A stretch of 64,000 bases of DNA, taken from Myxococcales bacterium UBA1660. GTDB taxonomy: Bacteria; Myxococcota_A; Polyangia; Polyangiales; Houyiibacteriaceae. Shown piece by piece: positions 8,746 to 17,635 of this stretch. Each line of letters opens with the position of its first letter. The first letter of the stretch is position 1. The notes under the pieces are model-generated. The model searched no databases. It was not told where the DNA came from and worked only from the letters and a program-made list of their open reading frames with translations. The position numbers and the translations under genes are program-made. The stretch covers positions 1 to 64,000 of the forward strand of contig DCLA01000086.1 of NCBI GenBank assembly GCA_002320815.1, in the 5' to 3' direction.

Positions 8746-10476
8746 TCAGGGGATCAGTGCGCGGGCCGCGGCCGCCTCGGCGTGCTGCCCGAGCGCCTCG
8801 TGGGCCAGGGCGGCTACCCGGTGGACGTCGCTGGTCACGCGCTGCAGCGCAGGGCTGGGGCTGGGGTCGCGGTAGGGATCGAGGCGGCGCAGGGCGCGGT
8901 CGGCGTGACCCAGGCGCACCTCGATCTCCGCGGCCTCGACGCCGGCGCGGATCACCCCTTCGCGGATGCGCCGGTCCCGGGAGCGGCCGAAGGCCTGGCG
9001 GAGCGCGTCGTAGGTCTCCAGCGCCCGCTCGTCGGCGCCGTTGTGCGCGTGGATCCGCGCGTCGAAGAGCTGCAGCCGCTGGCGCGCCCGGGGCATCCCC
9101 GGGAGGTCCTCGGTCAGCCGGGTGCGCGCGTCTTCCAGCGCGCGGCGCGCCTTGCGCGGGTGGTCCGCGCGGAGCTGCGCGCCCACCCGGCCGATCAACA
9201 CGCTGGCGAGCCGGCCGCGCTTCACCTCCGCGGTGGGGCGCTCGTCGAGGATGCTCACGAAGGTGTCGAAGACCCGCGCGTCCTCCTTGGGGTCGAGGCC
9301 CGGCTGGGCGCAGGCGGGCCAGAGGGCTTCGAGGAGCTCCTCGACCCGCGCCTTCTCCATCCCGCGGAGCTCGATGCCTCGGGCGCGACGGGCGGCCAGG
9401 TCGTAGCGACCGCCGCGGACCGCGTCGCGCACGCTCTCGATGCGTTCCTTGGTGTCGCTGCTCCGCTGCGACCCCACCAGCGCGGCGGCCTTCTCGACCC
9501 GCGACACGACGTCGTCGAAGAAGTAGGGGTCCGGTGCGCCGGGCGCGCGCTCGGGGGCGCTCTCGCGGAGCCGCTTGGCGAAGAAGGCCAAGGGATCCCG
9601 GGTCAGCGCCGGGGCCTCGACCCGGAGCGCCGCGAGGAGCGCGTCGAAGACCCGCTCCGCCGGCTGCCGCTCGCCGTCGGCGGGGACCACCAGGCACACG
9701 TTGGGGTGGTCCCGGAGCCAGTCGGGCAGGGCGGTCGCCGCGGCGCGGTCGAAGCAGAACCAATAGAGCTGGTTGCGCAGCGGCGCCTGAAGGCGCCGCT
9801 TCAGCGCCTGCATCACCACGTCCCCCTCCCAGCCGGAGTAGCCCACCACCAGGGGAACCCGGCGGCCGAGCAGGTCGCCGAGGAGCTCGCTCATCCCCGG
9901 GCCGCCACGCATGCCCTGGGCCCGCGCCGCGATCTCGTCGTCGGTGTTGATCAGGTCGTAGAACCAGTAGGTCCCGTGGACGTGGATGATCTGGGGATCG
10001 TCCGAGTCCAGGTCGATGCGCGCGGTGGTCGCCGGGTGGTCGCAGACCACGTGGGGTCGCCCGAAGAGGGTCAGGGCCCGGCTGGCGAAGTCGTCGAAGT
10101 TGGGCGTGACCAAGCAGCGGGTGAGCGCCCCCGAGGAGAGCAGGTGCGCGAGCCGGAGGTTGGCGTCGGTGAGGGGGCGGCCGACGATCTTCTGCCGGAA
10201 GTAGGCGCGCCGCTGGTCGGCGTCGGGGTAGGCCTGCTCGAGCCAGAAGGAGTAGCGCCCGGCCGGGTCTGCCGGCGGGGTCCCCAAGGTGAGCCCGAGG
10301 CTCTCGGCGCGGTCCCGGCACTCCTTCTCGATGGCCCAGGCGAGGGGAACCGAGGGCACCGAGATGCCGGCGCCGCAGATGAAGAAATAGGGCGCGCCGC
10401 CGCGACCCTTCTGGGCTTCGCGACCGGTCTCGCGGATCCGCGCCGCGGCGGTGTCGAGCGGGAGCAGCTTGGCCAC
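8746..10476 (-). CDS. SIR2-domain protein with helical-repeat C-terminus
   Basis: 576 residues. The N-terminal half (about 25-290) is a SIR2-like NAD-binding domain. It has G-A-G-I-S at 35-39, T-P-N-F-D-D with the presumed catalytic Asn 126, H-V-H-G with the presumed catalytic His 167, and a G-Y-S-G-W-x-G-D motif (212-219). The C-terminal half (about 310-576) is helical and TPR-like. The Asn-His spacing of 41 resembles NAD-degrading SIR2 domains of anti-phage proteins such as ThsA and DSR2 rather than deacetylase sirtuins, and the zinc-binding Cys quartet of sirtuins is absent. It could therefore be an NADase effector, though a housekeeping role is possible. GTG start at 10476. It lies 30 bases downstream of the UbiA-type gene and is probably co-transcribed with it. 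Confidence 0.85.
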   Translation of the reverse strand: MAKLLPLDTAAARIRETGREAQKGRGGAPYFFICGAGISVPSVPLAWAIEKECRDRAESLGLTLGTPPADPAGRYSFWLEQAYPDADQRRAYFRQKIVGRPLTDANLRLAHLLSSGALTRCLVTPNFDDFASRALTLFGRPHVVCDHPATTARIDLDSDDPQIIHVHGTYWFYDLINTDDEIAARAQGMRGGPGMSELLGDLLGRRVPLVVGYSGWEGDVVMQALKRRLQAPLRNQLYWFCFDRAAATALPDWLRDHPNVCLVVPADGERQPAERVFDALLAALRVEAPALTRDPLAFFAKRLRESAPERAPGAPDPYFFDDVVSRVEKAAALVGSQRSSDTKERIESVRDAVRGGRYDLAARRARGIELRGMEKARVEELLEALWPACAQPGLDPKEDARVFDTFVSILDERPTAEVKRGRLASVLIGRVGAQLRADHPRKARRALEDARTRLTEDLPGMPRARQRLQLFDARIHAHNGADERALETYDALRQAFGRSRDRRIREGVIRAGVEAAEIEVRLGHADRALRRLDPYRDPSPSPALQRVTSDVHRVAALAHEALGQHAEAAAARALIP

Positions 10477-10506
10477 GGAGCGATCGGTACCACGGCCCCG
10501 CGACGA

Positions 10507-11373
10507 TCAGGTCACGTAGATGACGACGACCACGGCGATGGCCCAGAGCACCAGGTTCAGTAGGAAGGGCCAGTCCTTGAGCATCTGCTCGGTCGGGCTG
10601 TCCGCGTCGGCGCGGTTGCGCACCAGATCCATGAAGCGGATCACACCGAACTCGGTGAAGACGATGGTCGCCGCCAGGTAGTCGGTGCCGAAGAACGCGC
10701 GGGTGTGCGGGTCCAGGGTGTAGATGACGTAGGTGGTCGTCGTCGCCAGCGCGGTGAGCTGGAGCAGCACGGTGACCGTCTTGCTCGAGTACTTGCTCAG
10801 GACGCTGCGGGTCTTGCCGGCGGACGGAGCCTGCAGCTCGTGCATCCGCTTGCCGAAGCCGAGGAAGGCGCTGAGCAGGAAGGTGACCACCAAGAGGTAG
10901 ATGGTCGGCGGCACGCGGAGCGCGAAGGTCCCCGCGAGCACGCGGAGCTCGAAGCCCGCGGCGATGCAGAGCACGTCGACGTAGGGCACGTGCTTCAGCT
11001 TGTAGGTGTAGGCGACCTGGAGGAGCAGGTAGCCGCCGATGGCCGCCAGGACCCAGGCGTTCAAGACCAATGAGCCGGCGCAGGCCAGGGTGGCCAGCAC
11101 CGCCATGGCGGTGCGCGCCACGTGGACCGGGAGCGCGCCGCTGGCGATGGGCCGCTTGCACTTCACCGGGTGGGCCCGGTCGGCCTCCACGTCGGCGAGA
11201 TCGTTGAGCAGATAGATGCTGCTCGCCGCCAGGGAGAAGAGCACGAAGGCCAGCGCCGAGCGCAGGACCATGTCGACGTCGTCGAGGCCCTTCGCGAATA
11301 CCAGCGGCGCCACCACGAAGAGGTTCTTCACCCACTGGTGCGGTCGCATCGCCTTGAGCAAGCCGGCCAACAT
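10507..11373 (-). CDS. UbiA-family prenyl-phosphate phosphoribosyltransferase (DPPR synthase-like)
   Basis: 288 residues, almost entirely membrane helices. The first aspartate-rich motif is N57-D58-x2-D61-x3-D65-x2-H68-P, followed by K-x-K-R-P (71-75). This form is typical of decaprenyl-phosphate phosphoribosyltransferase (Rv3806c-type) rather than ubiquinone or chlorophyll prenyltransferases. Such enzymes attach phosphoribose from PRPP to a polyprenyl phosphate to supply decaprenyl-phosphoarabinose-like donors. The expected partners (DprE1/DprE2-like oxidoreductases, a phosphatase) are not in the window. ATG start at 11373. It heads a likely two-gene transcript with the SIR2 gene. Confidence 0.85.
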   Translation of the reverse strand: MLAGLLKAMRPHQWVKNLFVVAPLVFAKGLDDVDMVLRSALAFVLFSLAASSIYLLNDLADVEADRAHPVKCKRPIASGALPVHVARTAMAVLATLACAGSLVLNAWVLAAIGGYLLLQVAYTYKLKHVPYVDVLCIAAGFELRVLAGTFALRVPPTIYLLVVTFLLSAFLGFGKRMHELQAPSAGKTRSVLSKYSSKTVTVLLQLTALATTTTYVIYTLDPHTRAFFGTDYLAATIVFTEFGVIRFMDLVRNRADADSPTEQMLKDWPFLLNLVLWAIAVVVVIYVT

Positions 11374-11640
11374 CCCGGCGGTGGGATGACACGTCGGGAC
11401 CGGCAGCGCCAGTGTACGGGATTAGCCCACATCAGGGACTCGTGAACGATCGACCCGGGCTCTACCACTGGTGAGGTAGGGGGCTACCTCGGTCGAGGTG
11501 GATCCCCAAATATGAGGGGTACGCACCCACATTGGGGATGCGTGTGACACTCTTGACCCCTTTGTAGCGGTGCGAGACATCACGACGTCGCTGCGGAACA
11601 CGTGCGAATCAGCTGAAAGTTCTTTACAAAGTCTCACGGA
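11374..11640. promoter_or_regulatory. Divergent regulatory region with repeats
   Basis: 267 bases between the UbiA gene and the lipoprotein operon. It contains a perfect 7-bp dyad (GAGGTAG 11473-11479 with CTACCTC 11484-11490). A second, wider dyad has arms at 11502-11511 and 11531-11539. Two imperfect 19-base direct copies begin CCCACAT at 11426-11444 and 11526-11544 (15 of 19 identical). A TTGACC at 11553-11558 could be a -35 box for the operon, but no good -10 follows. Confidence 0.5.
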
Positions 11641-14600
11641 ATGCCTTTCACGACCTCCCCCCTTCGCTTCCATCGTCTCCGCCTCTTGGCGCTCGCGATG
11701 GTCATCCCCGCCGCCGCGTGTGGTGACGACGACCGGTCTGGAACGGACCTGGGCAGCCCCGATGGCTCCGTCTCCGGAGACACCATCGCGCCCACGCTTC
11801 GCTCGACCGAGCCAGCCGATGGCGACACCGAAGTGACCCGGTCGGCGCCGCTGGTCCTGCGCTTCAGCGAGCCCATGGACCTCGAGGTCGGCTCGATCGT
11901 CGCGACCCCGGGTGGACCGATCCCGATGGCTCGGTGGACCTGGGATCGGGTGGGCAGCACCCTCTCGGTCGAGACCACCGCGTCGTGGGCCGCGGGTGAG
12001 ATCAACATCGCCGTCACCGAGTTCCAGGACCCGAGCGGCAACGTGATGGAGCCCTACGAGTTCACCTTCGAGACCGTGGACGACGTCCGGCCCTTCGTGC
12101 TGTCGTCGACGCCGACGGAAGACGAGACCGGGGTCTCGGCGAACATCGAGTCGCTCACCCTGACCTTCTCCGAGCAGATGGACGAGACCCGGGGCACCGT
12201 CGCCCTCCTCGGCGGCGCGGCCACCGTGGGTGGCGCGGAGTGGTCCGAGGACGGCACCGTCGTGACCTTCCCGCTCTCGGACCTCGAGTACGACCGCGAG
12301 TACGACGCCGAGGTCCGCGGCTTCCGCGACGTCTTCGGGAACCTCCTCGACCCCGAGCCCTACCTGGTCGATGGCATCCTCGACTTCACCACCCGGGAAG
12401 ACGACGAGGCCCCCATCGTGGTCCGCGCCGATCCCGGCGAGGGCACCACCGACGTGAACCCGGGGACCACCAGCCAGGTGCTGGTGACCTTCAACGAGCC
12501 GATGGACGAGACGGTCCGCACCGTGGAGTTCTCCAACGGCACCGAGACCATGACCCTCGACGTGAGCTGGACCGACGTGGGCCGGCTCCTGCGCATTCCC
12601 GTCGAGGGGCTCCTGGAGTTCGACACCAGCTACTCCATCGACCTCAGCAACATGCGGGACCGTCGGGGCAACCCCATCGACGAGACCACCTACCTGCTCG
12701 ACGGCAGCCTGGACTTCACCGTCTCCAACGACGTCTTCGATCCCTTCGTCAGCGCCAGCACCCCGGCCGAGGCCGAGACCGGCGTGAACTTCCGGGACGA
12801 GGTGACGGTGGAGCTGACGTTCTCCGAAGCGATGGACCAGACGCTCACCACCGTGGTCCTCTCGGGCGACGGCATGACCTGGACCCTCGACGGCGCCTGG
12901 CTCTCGTCGTCGGTGTTCACCGTGACCCTCCCGAGCGAGCTCGTGGCCGACACGGTCTACTCCCTCGACGTCACCATGCTCCAGGACCTCACCGGCAACG
13001 GCGTGGACACGACCCACATGTACCTGGGTGACGGCATCCTCGACTTCACCACCGCGCCTCCCGGTGGCGAGAACTGCCGCGACGCCCTGACCGCCGCGCA
13101 GGCGACCCTCGCGGACGGCGTCTACACCTGGGAGATCGACCCCAACTTCATCGACCTCGACGATGGCGGAACGAACTGCCGTTGGGACGACCCGGGCGTC
13201 ACCCGCGACGACGCGGTCATCCTCTACGAGAAGGTCTCCGCGGACCGCGCCACCTCGGGCAAGCTGCTCCGGGTCACCGCGGTCGCCGACCTCACCAGTG
13301 CCGAGTTCGCGATCGCGATCAGCTCGGGCGCTTGCGACCCGACCGCGACCATGGACCGCTGCCAGACCGAATCGGCGATCCACGAGGTCTACGTCGATCT
13401 CCCCGCCGGCCCGGTCCAGATTTGGCTGGCTCGTTCGGATTCTTCGATCTTCGACGACGTCACCGTCACCGTCACCGAGGTCGACGCGCCGCTCCCCGAG
13501 GGCGAGGCCTGCGACAACCCCTTCACGGTCGGCGGTATGTTCCACTCGACCGTCGGCGGCGCCGATCGCTGGGTCATCCCCGAGAACTATCTCCGCGCGC
13601 GGGATATCTCCCCCTACAGCGTGGGCGACACCTCGCTGGTGAGCTGCGACAACAGCTCCGACTTCACCGACTACATCAACGGAACCGGCGTCGACGGCGT
13701 CATCCGCTACACCGTGGCGGCCAACACCGCCCTGCGGGTCACCGTCGACGGCGACTACACCGCCAGCTCGCTGGTCTCCGACTTCAACGTGTCGGCCTAC
13801 CCGACCTGCGAGGTCACGCCGACCACCCAGGAGCTCTACTGCGAGCCCAGCATCAGCACCTTCGACGAGACCCAGGTCATCGACGTGCCCACGCCGGGTG
13901 ACGTCTACTTCTGGATCACCAACGAGGACGCCGACCACTATCGATCGACGACCAGCGGTGACGTCTCCAACCGCGAGGTGCAGGTCACCATCGAGCCCAT
14001 CCCGCTCGATCCCGGCGACTTCTGCTCCAGCGCGTACGCCGGCATCGTCGGCGCCAACGCGGTCACCGGCACCTCCGACGCCCAGGTGGTCCAGCCCTCG
14101 TGCTTCGGGACCACCACGAACGTCGAGTTCTACCGGGTGACTGCCGACCAGGCGCTCCTCTCGGCCGCGGCCGACGCGGCGGGCGGGATCGCGCTCTTCC
14201 TCCCCGGCCAGTCCGCCGACCTCGCCTGCTCCGCCGACGGCCTCGCCTCGCCGGTCTCCGCGCTGGTCACTCCGGGCAGCGACGTCTGCGTCGCGGTGGA
14301 GATGGGTCAGGGCATCAGCAACTTCAACGTCGCCACCGCCGTCTACGACGGCGTCGGCCTCGTCCCGGCGGTGGACCTGCCCATCGAGCGTCCCACTACG
14401 GCCACGGGCTCGACCGTGACCATCACCGCCGACAAGTGGATGACCGTGTCCAACGGGCGCCTCGTCTACTCCTGGTCGACGAGCGCGGCCCTGGAGTCCG
14501 CCGCCGACGGCTCCGGTCCGACCATCTACCGCAGCTCGACCGATGGCCTCTCGAGCTCCATCCTCGGCAACGACGGCCTGTTCAACGCCAACGGCGCCCT

Positions 14601-15282
14601 CTTCGCCCTCGATGACACCACCTCGACCTCGGGGCCGCGCATCTGGCGTCTCTGGGACGGCCGGTCGCCCATCTGGGACCCGCTCCCCTGGGACTCGGGC
14701 ATCACCTACCACGACGAGGACATCGCGGCCGGGGCCATGGTGGGGAACACCCTCTACTACATGACCGAGGGCTACATCACCGGTACCACCACCCTCGACT
14801 ACCCCCGCTTCTACGCGCTGGACACCTCGTCGCCGGGCACCCCGGTGCTGCTCGGGGTGAACACCGACATCGAGTACCAGACGGGTCTCGCGGCCGACGA
14901 CACCTACCTCTACGTCGCTGGCGAGCTGGACTCGACCGGTGAAGAGGGCGTCTTCCGGATCCCCATCGCCAACCCCTCGGCGACCCCGGTGAACCTGACG
15001 CCGGGCATCAACATCTACACTTCGTCGTCCCCGAGCCAGCCGGTGGCGGTGTTCGTGAGCGGGACGACCAGCCCGTCCTTCCTCTACGTGCGCAACGCCG
15101 ACGGTCACGTCGAGGCCGTCCTGAACCCGGCCGCGGCGAGCCCGGCCTACATCGGTGAGGTGATCGATGTGGGCGGCAGCTCCGACTACGCCATGTGGCT
15201 CGATCAGGCCTCGGGGTCCCTGTACCTCTTCGAGACCGACTCCGAGTCCACCGGTAACTTCCTCCGCTTCGATACCCCCTGA
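11641..15282 (+). CDS. Large surface lipoprotein with four Ig-like (Big_5) domains
   Basis: 1213 residues. The signal peptide ends at A-A-A-C with Cys 27, so the mature protein should be lipidated and begin C-G-D-D-D. Four Ig-like domains of the SbsA/Big_5 type follow (about 47-138, 140-248, 250-360, 365-470), each with an F-S/N-E-x-M-D motif and ending near F-T-F/F-T-T/F-T-V. The middle (about 475-930) consists of beta-rich segments with paired Cys. The last 270 residues (about 940-1213) have propeller-like repeats with Y-x-W/L-Y-Y motifs. No catalytic motif was seen; adhesion or envelope scaffolding is likely. First gene of a three-lipoprotein operon; the next start follows 33 bases after its stop. 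Confidence 0.85.
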   Translation: MPFTTSPLRFHRLRLLALAMVIPAAACGDDDRSGTDLGSPDGSVSGDTIAPTLRSTEPADGDTEVTRSAPLVLRFSEPMDLEVGSIVATPGGPIPMARWTWDRVGSTLSVETTASWAAGEINIAVTEFQDPSGNVMEPYEFTFETVDDVRPFVLSSTPTEDETGVSANIESLTLTFSEQMDETRGTVALLGGAATVGGAEWSEDGTVVTFPLSDLEYDREYDAEVRGFRDVFGNLLDPEPYLVDGILDFTTREDDEAPIVVRADPGEGTTDVNPGTTSQVLVTFNEPMDETVRTVEFSNGTETMTLDVSWTDVGRLLRIPVEGLLEFDTSYSIDLSNMRDRRGNPIDETTYLLDGSLDFTVSNDVFDPFVSASTPAEAETGVNFRDEVTVELTFSEAMDQTLTTVVLSGDGMTWTLDGAWLSSSVFTVTLPSELVADTVYSLDVTMLQDLTGNGVDTTHMYLGDGILDFTTAPPGGENCRDALTAAQATLADGVYTWEIDPNFIDLDDGGTNCRWDDPGVTRDDAVILYEKVSADRATSGKLLRVTAVADLTSAEFAIAISSGACDPTATMDRCQTESAIHEVYVDLPAGPVQIWLARSDSSIFDDVTVTVTEVDAPLPEGEACDNPFTVGGMFHSTVGGADRWVIPENYLRARDISPYSVGDTSLVSCDNSSDFTDYINGTGVDGVIRYTVAANTALRVTVDGDYTASSLVSDFNVSAYPTCEVTPTTQELYCEPSISTFDETQVIDVPTPGDVYFWITNEDADHYRSTTSGDVSNREVQVTIEPIPLDPGDFCSSAYAGIVGANAVTGTSDAQVVQPSCFGTTTNVEFYRVTADQALLSAAADAAGGIALFLPGQSADLACSADGLASPVSALVTPGSDVCVAVEMGQGISNFNVATAVYDGVGLVPAVDLPIERPTTATGSTVTITADKWMTVSNGRLVYSWSTSAALESAADGSGPTIYRSSTDGLSSSILGNDGLFNANGALFALDDTTSTSGPRIWRLWDGRSPIWDPLPWDSGITYHDEDIAAGAMVGNTLYYMTEGYITGTTTLDYPRFYALDTSSPGTPVLLGVNTDIEYQTGLAADDTYLYVAGELDSTGEEGVFRIPIANPSATPVNLTPGINIYTSSSPSQPVAVFVSGTTSPSFLYVRNADGHVEAVLNPAAASPAYIGEVIDVGGSSDYAMWLDQASGSLYLFETDSESTGNFLRFDTP

Positions 15283-15315
15283 ACGATGATGACTCGCTTT
15301 TTCAAAGGCTCACCG

Positions 15316-17631
15316 ATGACCACGAAGACCTTCAGCAAGGGGGCATTCGCCGTCCTGCTCGTCCTCGCCGCTGCGTGCGGTGACGACGACGGGACCCCGG
15401 AGCCCGACGCCGGCACGGGGGTGGACGCCCAGGTGCCGAACCGCGACGGCGGCATGCCGCTCGACGCGAACCGGCCGATGCTCACCTGCTCGGACGAGAC
15501 GATGGGCTCCACCATCGGCACCGAGTGCTTCACCAACACCGACTGCCAGGACGGCTGCTACTGCAACGGTGACGAGATCTGCTCCGGCGGCACCTGCGTC
15601 GCCGGCGCCGTGCCCTGCACCGGCTCCGAGTGCGCCACCGCCACCTGCGACGAAGACGCCGATGCGTGCGACATCGAGGTCGACAACACCGTCTGTGACG
15701 ACGGCGCCTTCTGCAACGGCCCGGAGACGTGCGACCCCACCCGGGGTTGCCTCCCCGGCGTCCCGCCCCTCTGCGCCGACGGTGACATCTGCACCATCGA
15801 CTCGTGCGACGAGGCGACCGGCGCCTGTGTGAACTCGCCCATCGACAACGACGGCGACGGCGCGGTCTCCCGCTCCTGCGGCGGCGACGACTGCGACGAC
15901 AACAACGCCGGCCGCGCCCCGGGCAACACCGAGATCTGCGGCAACGGCATCGACGATGACTGCAACTCGGCCACCGACGCCCTCGATGTCGCCTGCGCGC
16001 CCACCAACGACCTCTGCGCCGACGCTACGCGCGGTCCCCTCGACATCACCCCCGCCGGTCTCGGCACCACGGTGATCGACGGGTCCACCGTCGGCATGAC
16101 GGCCGACTACGACACCTCCTGCGGCGAGATCGCCGAGGACGACATGCCCGACGCGGTCTTCACCTTCACCCTCGACCAGCCCCGCCGGGTCGGTGTCCAG
16201 ATGGTCGGGGCGGGTCTCAACGGCGTCATCGCCCTGGTCCCGCTGGCCGATTGTGGCGACGAGGACGAGGAGGTCGGCTGCTCCGACCCCACCTCGTCGT
16301 CCACGGACCCCTTCATCGGTCTCAGCGAGCTGGCCGCGGGCACCTACGCGATCATCGTGAAGCCCGAGTCGGGCCCGGGCTTCCAGCTCGCGCTCACCAT
16401 CGAGGAGGTCGTGCCCGTCGACCTCACCGGCGACACCTGCGCTTCGCCCATCGACGTGAGCGCGGGCGGCACCTTCACCGGCAGCTTCATCGGCGACCCG
16501 CTCTACTCCGGAGACGAGTTCAACGACGACTTCGACCTCTCCTGCTACTCGAGCACCACCAACTACCCCGAGGTCGTCTTCAGCTTCACGCTGACCGAGG
16601 ACCAGGACGTCACGCTCACCAGCAAGACCTTCAGCTCGACCGGCGCCGAGGCGAACGTGGGCATGCAGCTCTCGGACGACTGCTCGACGGTGTCCTCGTT
16701 CTTCGAGGACAACTACTGCGATCGGAGCTTCGCCAGCACGGTCACCGGGCCGCAGACGTTCTTCTACCGGAACATGCCGGCCGGCACCTACTACGTGCAC
16801 CTCGAGCGGAACTCGACCAGCACGATCAGCTACTTCGACTGGCAGCTGGACGTGCAGATCGACCCCGCCAGCGGATCGAACCCGGGTGACGACTGCTCGG
16901 CGGGCATTCCCATCGACATCACCAGCGGACCCGGGACCATCGATCTGTCGACGCTCCTCGAGGACCGCGCGGCCGGCGAGTTCTGCCGGGTGAACACCGC
17001 GGGCTACATCGACCTCTTCTACCAGTTCACCCTGACCAGCACCCAGGACGTGACCGTCCGGACGGATGGCGGCGGCGTGCAGCACTGGGCGGCCGTCTCG
17101 GAGGTCTGTGGATCGCCGGTCTCGGTCTACGAGTGCTACGCGGCGACCTCGGGGATGGGCGAGCGCACCTACACGCGCCTCGGGCCGGGGACCTACTTCG
17201 TGAACGTCTCGACCTTCGCGACCTCCGGTTCCATCACCGCCAGCATCGCGACGGCGCCGGCCACCCCGGCTCCGGCGAACGACACCTGCGCGGGCGCGGA
17301 GGTCATCACCTCCGGCAGCTTCGACACCTTCGACCTGACGACCTACTCCGATTCGGAGGAGTACTGCGCTCCGGGTTACCTGGACGCCCACTACACCTTC
17401 ACGCTGACCGAGCGCAGCGACGTCGACATCCGCGCCGACGGCGCGCGTCGCGTCGCCGTCTACTCGGACTGCGGTCTCGCCACGGCGCCCACCTGCAGCT
17501 CCGACGCGGTCTTCCCCGCGCGCCTGGAGACGCCGCTGGACGCGGGCACCTACTACATCGCCGTCGAGGCCGATCCCTTCTCGGCTTCCGCGACCACTCG
17601 CGTCGTCTTCAACGCCATCCCCACCCTCTGA
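15316..17631 (+). CDS. Cys-rich MopE-like metal-binding lipoprotein
   Basis: 771 residues from the chosen ATG, which has an AAAGG ribosome site 7 bases upstream; an ATG at 15286 adds 10 residues but lacks one. The signal peptide ends L-A-A-A-C and the mature start is again C-G-D-D-D. Residues about 55-150 form a Cys-rich EGF-like block. Residues about 165-215 hold the D-x-D-x-D and C-G-x-D-D-D motif of the MopE/putative metal-binding family common in myxobacteria. Four beta-sandwich repeats of about 120 residues follow, each opening with D-x-C/D-D-C and containing F-x-F-T-L and A-G-T-Y-Y/F motifs, similar to pre-peptidase C-terminal domains. It probably binds Ca2+ and sits on the outer surface. 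Confidence 0.85.
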   Translation: MTTKTFSKGAFAVLLVLAAACGDDDGTPEPDAGTGVDAQVPNRDGGMPLDANRPMLTCSDETMGSTIGTECFTNTDCQDGCYCNGDEICSGGTCVAGAVPCTGSECATATCDEDADACDIEVDNTVCDDGAFCNGPETCDPTRGCLPGVPPLCADGDICTIDSCDEATGACVNSPIDNDGDGAVSRSCGGDDCDDNNAGRAPGNTEICGNGIDDDCNSATDALDVACAPTNDLCADATRGPLDITPAGLGTTVIDGSTVGMTADYDTSCGEIAEDDMPDAVFTFTLDQPRRVGVQMVGAGLNGVIALVPLADCGDEDEEVGCSDPTSSSTDPFIGLSELAAGTYAIIVKPESGPGFQLALTIEEVVPVDLTGDTCASPIDVSAGGTFTGSFIGDPLYSGDEFNDDFDLSCYSSTTNYPEVVFSFTLTEDQDVTLTSKTFSSTGAEANVGMQLSDDCSTVSSFFEDNYCDRSFASTVTGPQTFFYRNMPAGTYYVHLERNSTSTISYFDWQLDVQIDPASGSNPGDDCSAGIPIDITSGPGTIDLSTLLEDRAAGEFCRVNTAGYIDLFYQFTLTSTQDVTVRTDGGGVQHWAAVSEVCGSPVSVYECYAATSGMGERTYTRLGPGTYFVNVSTFATSGSITASIATAPATPAPANDTCAGAEVITSGSFDTFDLTTYSDSEEYCAPGYLDAHYTFTLTERSDVDIRADGARRVAVYSDCGLATAPTCSSDAVFPARLETPLDAGTYYIAVEADPFSASATTRVVFNAIPTL

Positions 17632-17635
17632 ACCG

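Noticed and set aside
11422..15108. A 1228-codon minus-strand open frame
   Set aside because: It is a shadow of the Ig-like lipoprotein gene: Val/Gly/Asp-rich, with no motif.
15310..17391. A 693-codon minus-strand open frame
   Set aside because: It is a shadow of the MopE-like gene, with repetitive composition.
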